A stretch of 64,000 nucleotides of DNA from Gimesia fumaroli (GTDB taxonomy: Bacteria > Planctomycetota > Planctomycetia > Planctomycetales > Planctomycetaceae), in assembly GCF_007754425.1 (NCBI RefSeq), contig NZ_CP037452.1, positions 806,001 through 870,000 of the forward strand. Direction: 5' to 3'. Position numbers and translations under genes: made by a program. This document shows, piece after piece, positions 61,269-64,000 of this stretch (its first letter is position 1; every line of letters starts with the position of its first letter). The notes under the pieces are model-generated. The model was given only the letters and a program-made list of their open reading frames with translations. It was not told where the DNA came from and did not search any database.

Positions 61269-62324
61269 TCGGAAAAGAGTTTGATACATTAACGGGTCAA
61301 ATTATTCAAAGCGATCTGTTTGATTCGGGAAGTTCACGAATCGAAATCGTGTCTGATGTCTGATCGCCTCTTCATTGCGTAATATTGGGAAAACAGAAAA
61401 CGGTTCTGTAATTATGTTCAAGGTGGGGCAGTGCGAAGAAAGACGGCGTCATTCTTCAGGTGGTGTAAGTGATTCAATAACAGTTGCTTAAGAAAAGGCA
61501 TCCGAGTTCGCACCTGTGGAATTTGCTCTCAGAAGATCCTCTGTTTTATTATAGTTCTTTCAACGTCAAAAAGTACACAACCAGTTTGGGGCTCCTGTCA
61601 AAATCCCTCTGATTGGTGCCGCGATACCACCACAACCGGCCCTCATTGGTGCTTGTGAAAAAAACTGTGGAAAATAGCGTAAAAATTACAATGCCTTGCA
61701 AAAAAGACAGCAAAATGATTTCTGTAAGAGTTGATTGTAAAAGGTTCCAGAGAAAATCCTATTTACAAAGAATTCCCTTTAATGTATTTACGCGTTCTCG
61801 CGAAGATTTCGCAAAATAATTTGTTTTTCTGGTACGCAAGGTGCGTCATTATTTAATTACCCGTCACAAATGGGATTCTGAATCCCGTTTCTAAGTCATA
61901 CTTGTACACAGGTACGGAACCGACAATTCACTTGAATCAAAGCAGATGGTCAGGAAGACCGACTCGATTCACCATTTAACAGATTTTCATTTCCAACGGT
62001 GAGTTGGAACAAACCAAGAGGCATGGAAGCCGCATCGTGAAGCTATTTTCACAGAGATCGCCCGTTGATTCATTCAACAGGGCTGTGAACTTTCGAACTG
62101 TCGACTCTCTTCGGATGAAGAGGGGGCTCAAGCAGTTTTTCGCTCACGCAGAGATTGTCAATCAATCTCGCCGCACTGCTTCTCTGCAAATGACAGCCCG
62201 TTTGGTTGTCTGCTCTGTCCTGAGAAACATTCCTGTTTCTCGGCAGGAGTCAGGAGAATATACCCCTTTATCTGAATCAGTAACGCTTCGTGCGTTCAAA
62301 CCAACCTTTTTGAGGAGTTGGTAG
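61269..62324. other. Gene-poor region before the thioredoxin-trypsin gene
   Basis: About 1050 AT-rich bases. Small frames at 61613-61819 (68 codons) and 62004-62324 (106 codons, ending one base before the next start) are basic, lack a family and lack good ribosome binding sites; I do not call them. The candidate structured RNA at 61797-61892 is described separately. The leader of the thioredoxin-trypsin gene, with AGGAG ahead of its ATG, ends the stretch. Confidence 0.5.
61762..61892 (+). ncRNA. Candidate small structured RNA with its promoter
   Basis: TTTACA (61762-61767), a 17-bp spacer and TATTTA (61785-61790) form a moderate sigma-70 promoter. The next 95 bases hold three hairpins: GCGAA-3-TTCGC (61800-61812), ACGCA-3-TGCGT (61834-61846) and AAATGGGATT-3-AATCCCGTTT (61868-61890, one G.T pair), the last followed by TCT. 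It may be a small RNA with its own terminator or the attenuator of the downstream gene. I match it to no known RNA family. Confidence 0.35.
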
Positions 62325-64000
62325 ATGAAGTTTTTGACGACAGTCATTTTATCATTTGTAGTTTTATCCGGTTCAGCCAGTGCTGCAGCTCCCAACGGAG
62401 TGCTGCTGGATTTCACAGCGACCTGGTGTGGTCCGTGTCAGAAAATGAGCCCGTTGATTTCGCGTTTGAAGCGTGAAGGTTATCCGATTAAAAAGGTTGA
62501 CGTCGATCAGCAGCCAGAATTGGCGCGTCGCTTTAACGTTTCCAGCATTCCGGCATTTGTGCTGGTGGTTGAAGGTCGGGAAGTCGCCCGGTCTGTGGGT
62601 GCGACGACGGAAAGCAATCTGAGACGGATGCTGGCTCGGATTCCTGCTAAAGAGGCACAAGCACCTGCGAATTCTAAAAAAGAGGACTCGGTGATTTTTG
62701 CTGCGAATGAGAGAAAAGCAGGTCAGTCTGAGGAAGCACCCATTCAACTGGCACAAAACGAGACCAAACCAAAAAAGAAATCGCTCGGATTCAATATTCC
62801 CTTTTTAAATAGATCGAAAGAAGCGGAGGAATCGGTGCCTGTAGAAGAGCCTGTGATCCGGGCTCAGTTCGGCGATGCTGCCGGCGATCATTTGGTGGAG
62901 TCACCACAGGCTCCGGTCGTGAATGACTGGCGTGCGAGCACGGTGCGGATTCGCGTCAAAGATCGAAAAGGGATGGACCTGGGGTCCGGAACGATCATTC
63001 ACAGTGCCGTGGGGCGAACTTTGATTATGACCTGCAGTCACATCTTCAGTGAATTGAAGAACGATTCCGTGATCGAAGTCGATGTCTTTCAAGGCGAGAA
63101 ATTCGAAACGTACGTAGGCACACTGGTGCGATATAATATGGAAGGTGATGTCGGACTGATCTCGATTCCAACTTCAGGCATTGTTGCTGCTGCAAAAGTT
63201 GCTGCCATCGAACATGAAGTCAATGCCGGCGATACAGTCGCCAGTATCGGGTGTAACGGCGGTGAACTGCCGACACTGGAAAAGATCAAGGTGACCGAAC
63301 TGAATCGGTTCTTAGGACCTGACAATATTGAATGTACGGGGATGCCCGTGCAGGGACGTTCCGGCGGCGGCTTGTTCGATCGGTCAGGCCGACTGGTGGG
63401 CGTCTGCTTTGCCGTTGATAAAGATGACAAACGTGGCTTGTATGCCGGCTTGCCTGTGGTTCATAAATTACTGGACGACGCGAAATTGACGGCGTTGTAC
63501 AAGCGGCAGCCTGAAATCGAAGAGAGTGCTCCTGAAGTCAAACTGGCGATGGCCGAATCGCGACAGGAAATGCGGGCCGAACCCAATCAGGCGTTGCTGG
63601 ATGAGTTCCTGGAACAGGCCATGCCCAGCCAATCCGTTACATCAGCCACAACCGGCAATCCGGATCTGTCTCAACTGCAGGCGGCTCTGGATCAGACGGG
63701 AGAAGCAGAAGTCGTCTGTATTATTCGTCCGTTGAACAAACCACAGTCAGCCAGTCGTGTGGTGATTATCAACAAAGCCAGTTCGAAATTTGTTTCGTAT
63801 CTGTCAGGCGAAGTCAGCAATCAGCCGCAGCCGACTTCGGCTCGCTTCCAGCCGGATAAAGTACTGACTCACAAGCCACACTCACAGCAACGCATGAGAG
63901 ACGAACGTATCAGCCGCAGTCTGCCCCGTGTTGCCAGCGTACAGCGTCAGAGTCGTTCACAGCAACAGGAAGAGCCGACATTTCGTCCGCCTTCTTCCTT
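62325..64000 (+). CDS. Secreted thioredoxin-trypsin-like protease fusion (3' end beyond window)
   Basis: At least 558 residues; the frame is open to the right edge. A signal peptide ends near GSASA. A thioredoxin domain follows with active site TWCGPC (Cys35, Cys38) and cis-Pro region VSSIPAFVLV. After a low-complexity linker (about 125-195, charged and Gln/Glu-rich) comes a trypsin-like serine protease domain with the triad His239 (TCSHIF), Asp275 (EGDVGLIS) and Ser346 (GRSGGGLF). The rest is Gln/Ser/Arg-rich. Thioredoxin and protease on one secreted chain suggest folding and cleavage control in the periplasm or cell surface. Start: ATG 62325 with AGGAG eight bases upstream. Confidence 0.88.
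   Translation, partial: MKFLTTVILSFVVLSGSASAAAPNGVLLDFTATWCGPCQKMSPLISRLKREGYPIKKVDVDQQPELARRFNVSSIPAFVLVVEGREVARSVGATTESNLRRMLARIPAKEAQAPANSKKEDSVIFAANERKAGQSEEAPIQLAQNETKPKKKSLGFNIPFLNRSKEAEESVPVEEPVIRAQFGDAAGDHLVESPQAPVVNDWRASTVRIRVKDRKGMDLGSGTIIHSAVGRTLIMTCSHIFSELKNDSVIEVDVFQGEKFETYVGTLVRYNMEGDVGLISIPTSGIVAAAKVAAIEHEVNAGDTVASIGCNGGELPTLEKIKVTELNRFLGPDNIECTGMPVQGRSGGGLFDRSGRLVGVCFAVDKDDKRGLYAGLPVVHKLLDDAKLTALYKRQPEIEESAPEVKLAMAESRQEMRAEPNQALLDEFLEQAMPSQSVTSATTGNPDLSQLQAALDQTGEAEVVCIIRPLNKPQSASRVVIINKASSKFVSYLSGEVSNQPQPTSARFQPDKVLTHKPHSQQRMRDERISRSLPRVASVQRQSRSQQQEEPTFRPPSS

Noticed and set aside
62004..62324. 106-codon plus-strand frame ending one base before the thioredoxin-trypsin start
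   Set aside because: Arg-rich, no family and no good ribosome binding site; more likely leader sequence.
1..64000. tRNA, rRNA, CRISPR arrays, insertion sequences, phage genes
   Set aside because: I looked in the gaps for conserved T-arm sequence, regular spaced repeats and transposase-like frames and found none; a covariance search would be needed to exclude short RNA genes.

Overview
The window looks like chromosomal DNA of a planctomycete (Planctomycetota), probably from the Gimesia/Planctomyces branch. The support is family content: two DUF1559 proteins with type IV-prepilin-like N-termini, DUF1080 proteins, a Pirellula/Verrucomicrobium-type dehydrogenase with a heme-binding domain, many secreted or lipoprotein products, a fused ResB/ResC cytochrome c synthetase, and GC near 50%. 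The genus is inference. I see no rRNA, tRNA, CRISPR array, insertion sequence or phage gene.

Layout. 1-2.2 kb: the end of an ExeA-like ATPase gene and a divergent EF-Tu paralogue. 2.9-10.3 kb: a complete phosphate unit, phoR-pstSCAB-phoU-phoB. An array of 11-bp-spaced CTTMAY repeats precedes pstS, and the same repeats occur in front of the alkaline phosphatase gene at 43-45 kb. 10.4-11.6 kb: an iron-store pair, a Bfd-like ferredoxin and a bacterioferritin, convergent, with a Fur-box-like palindrome on a strong promoter. 11.6-20 kb: a DUF1080 protein, a small lipoprotein, a cold-shock protein, a fumarylacetoacetase-family enzyme, purM, a split Aer-like sensor (PAS protein plus soluble chemoreceptor), an HGSNAT-like acyltransferase and a small membrane protein. 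20-29.5 kb: a probable sugar-catabolism locus with a XylR-like regulator, a Gfo/Idh/MocA oxidoreductase, a 1741-residue secreted FG-GAP/dehydrogenase/HEAT/cytochrome c/DUF1080 fusion, a DinB-like protein and a TIM-barrel isomerase.

29.5-38 kb: a TPR-glycosyltransferase, a PilZ-like protein, a SirB1-like protein, tyrS, a second Gfo/Idh/MocA protein, a secreted TlpA-like redoxin and a CPBP membrane protease. 38.3-43.2 kb: the elongation operon mreB-mreC-mreD-mrdA, with no rodA. 43.2-49 kb: alkaline phosphatase, then two consecutive DUF1559 + lipoprotein modules. 49-53 kb: glnA behind a sigma-54-type promoter, a stand-alone BLUF photoreceptor and a secreted nitrilase-family enzyme. 53.3-56.1 kb: an inverse-autotransporter-like beta-barrel/beta-helix protein. 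56.4-61.3 kb: a giant ResB-ResC fusion with a lipoprotein gene upstream. After about 1 kb without a convincing gene, a secreted thioredoxin-trypsin fusion runs off the right edge.

How the genes fit together: PhoR/PhoB probably control both Pst uptake and the distant alkaline phosphatase through the shared repeats. The cytochrome c synthetase would supply c-type heme proteins such as the giant dehydrogenase fusion. MreBCD and PBP2 form a wall-elongation machine. All coordinates, starts and alignments were worked out by eye, without database searches.
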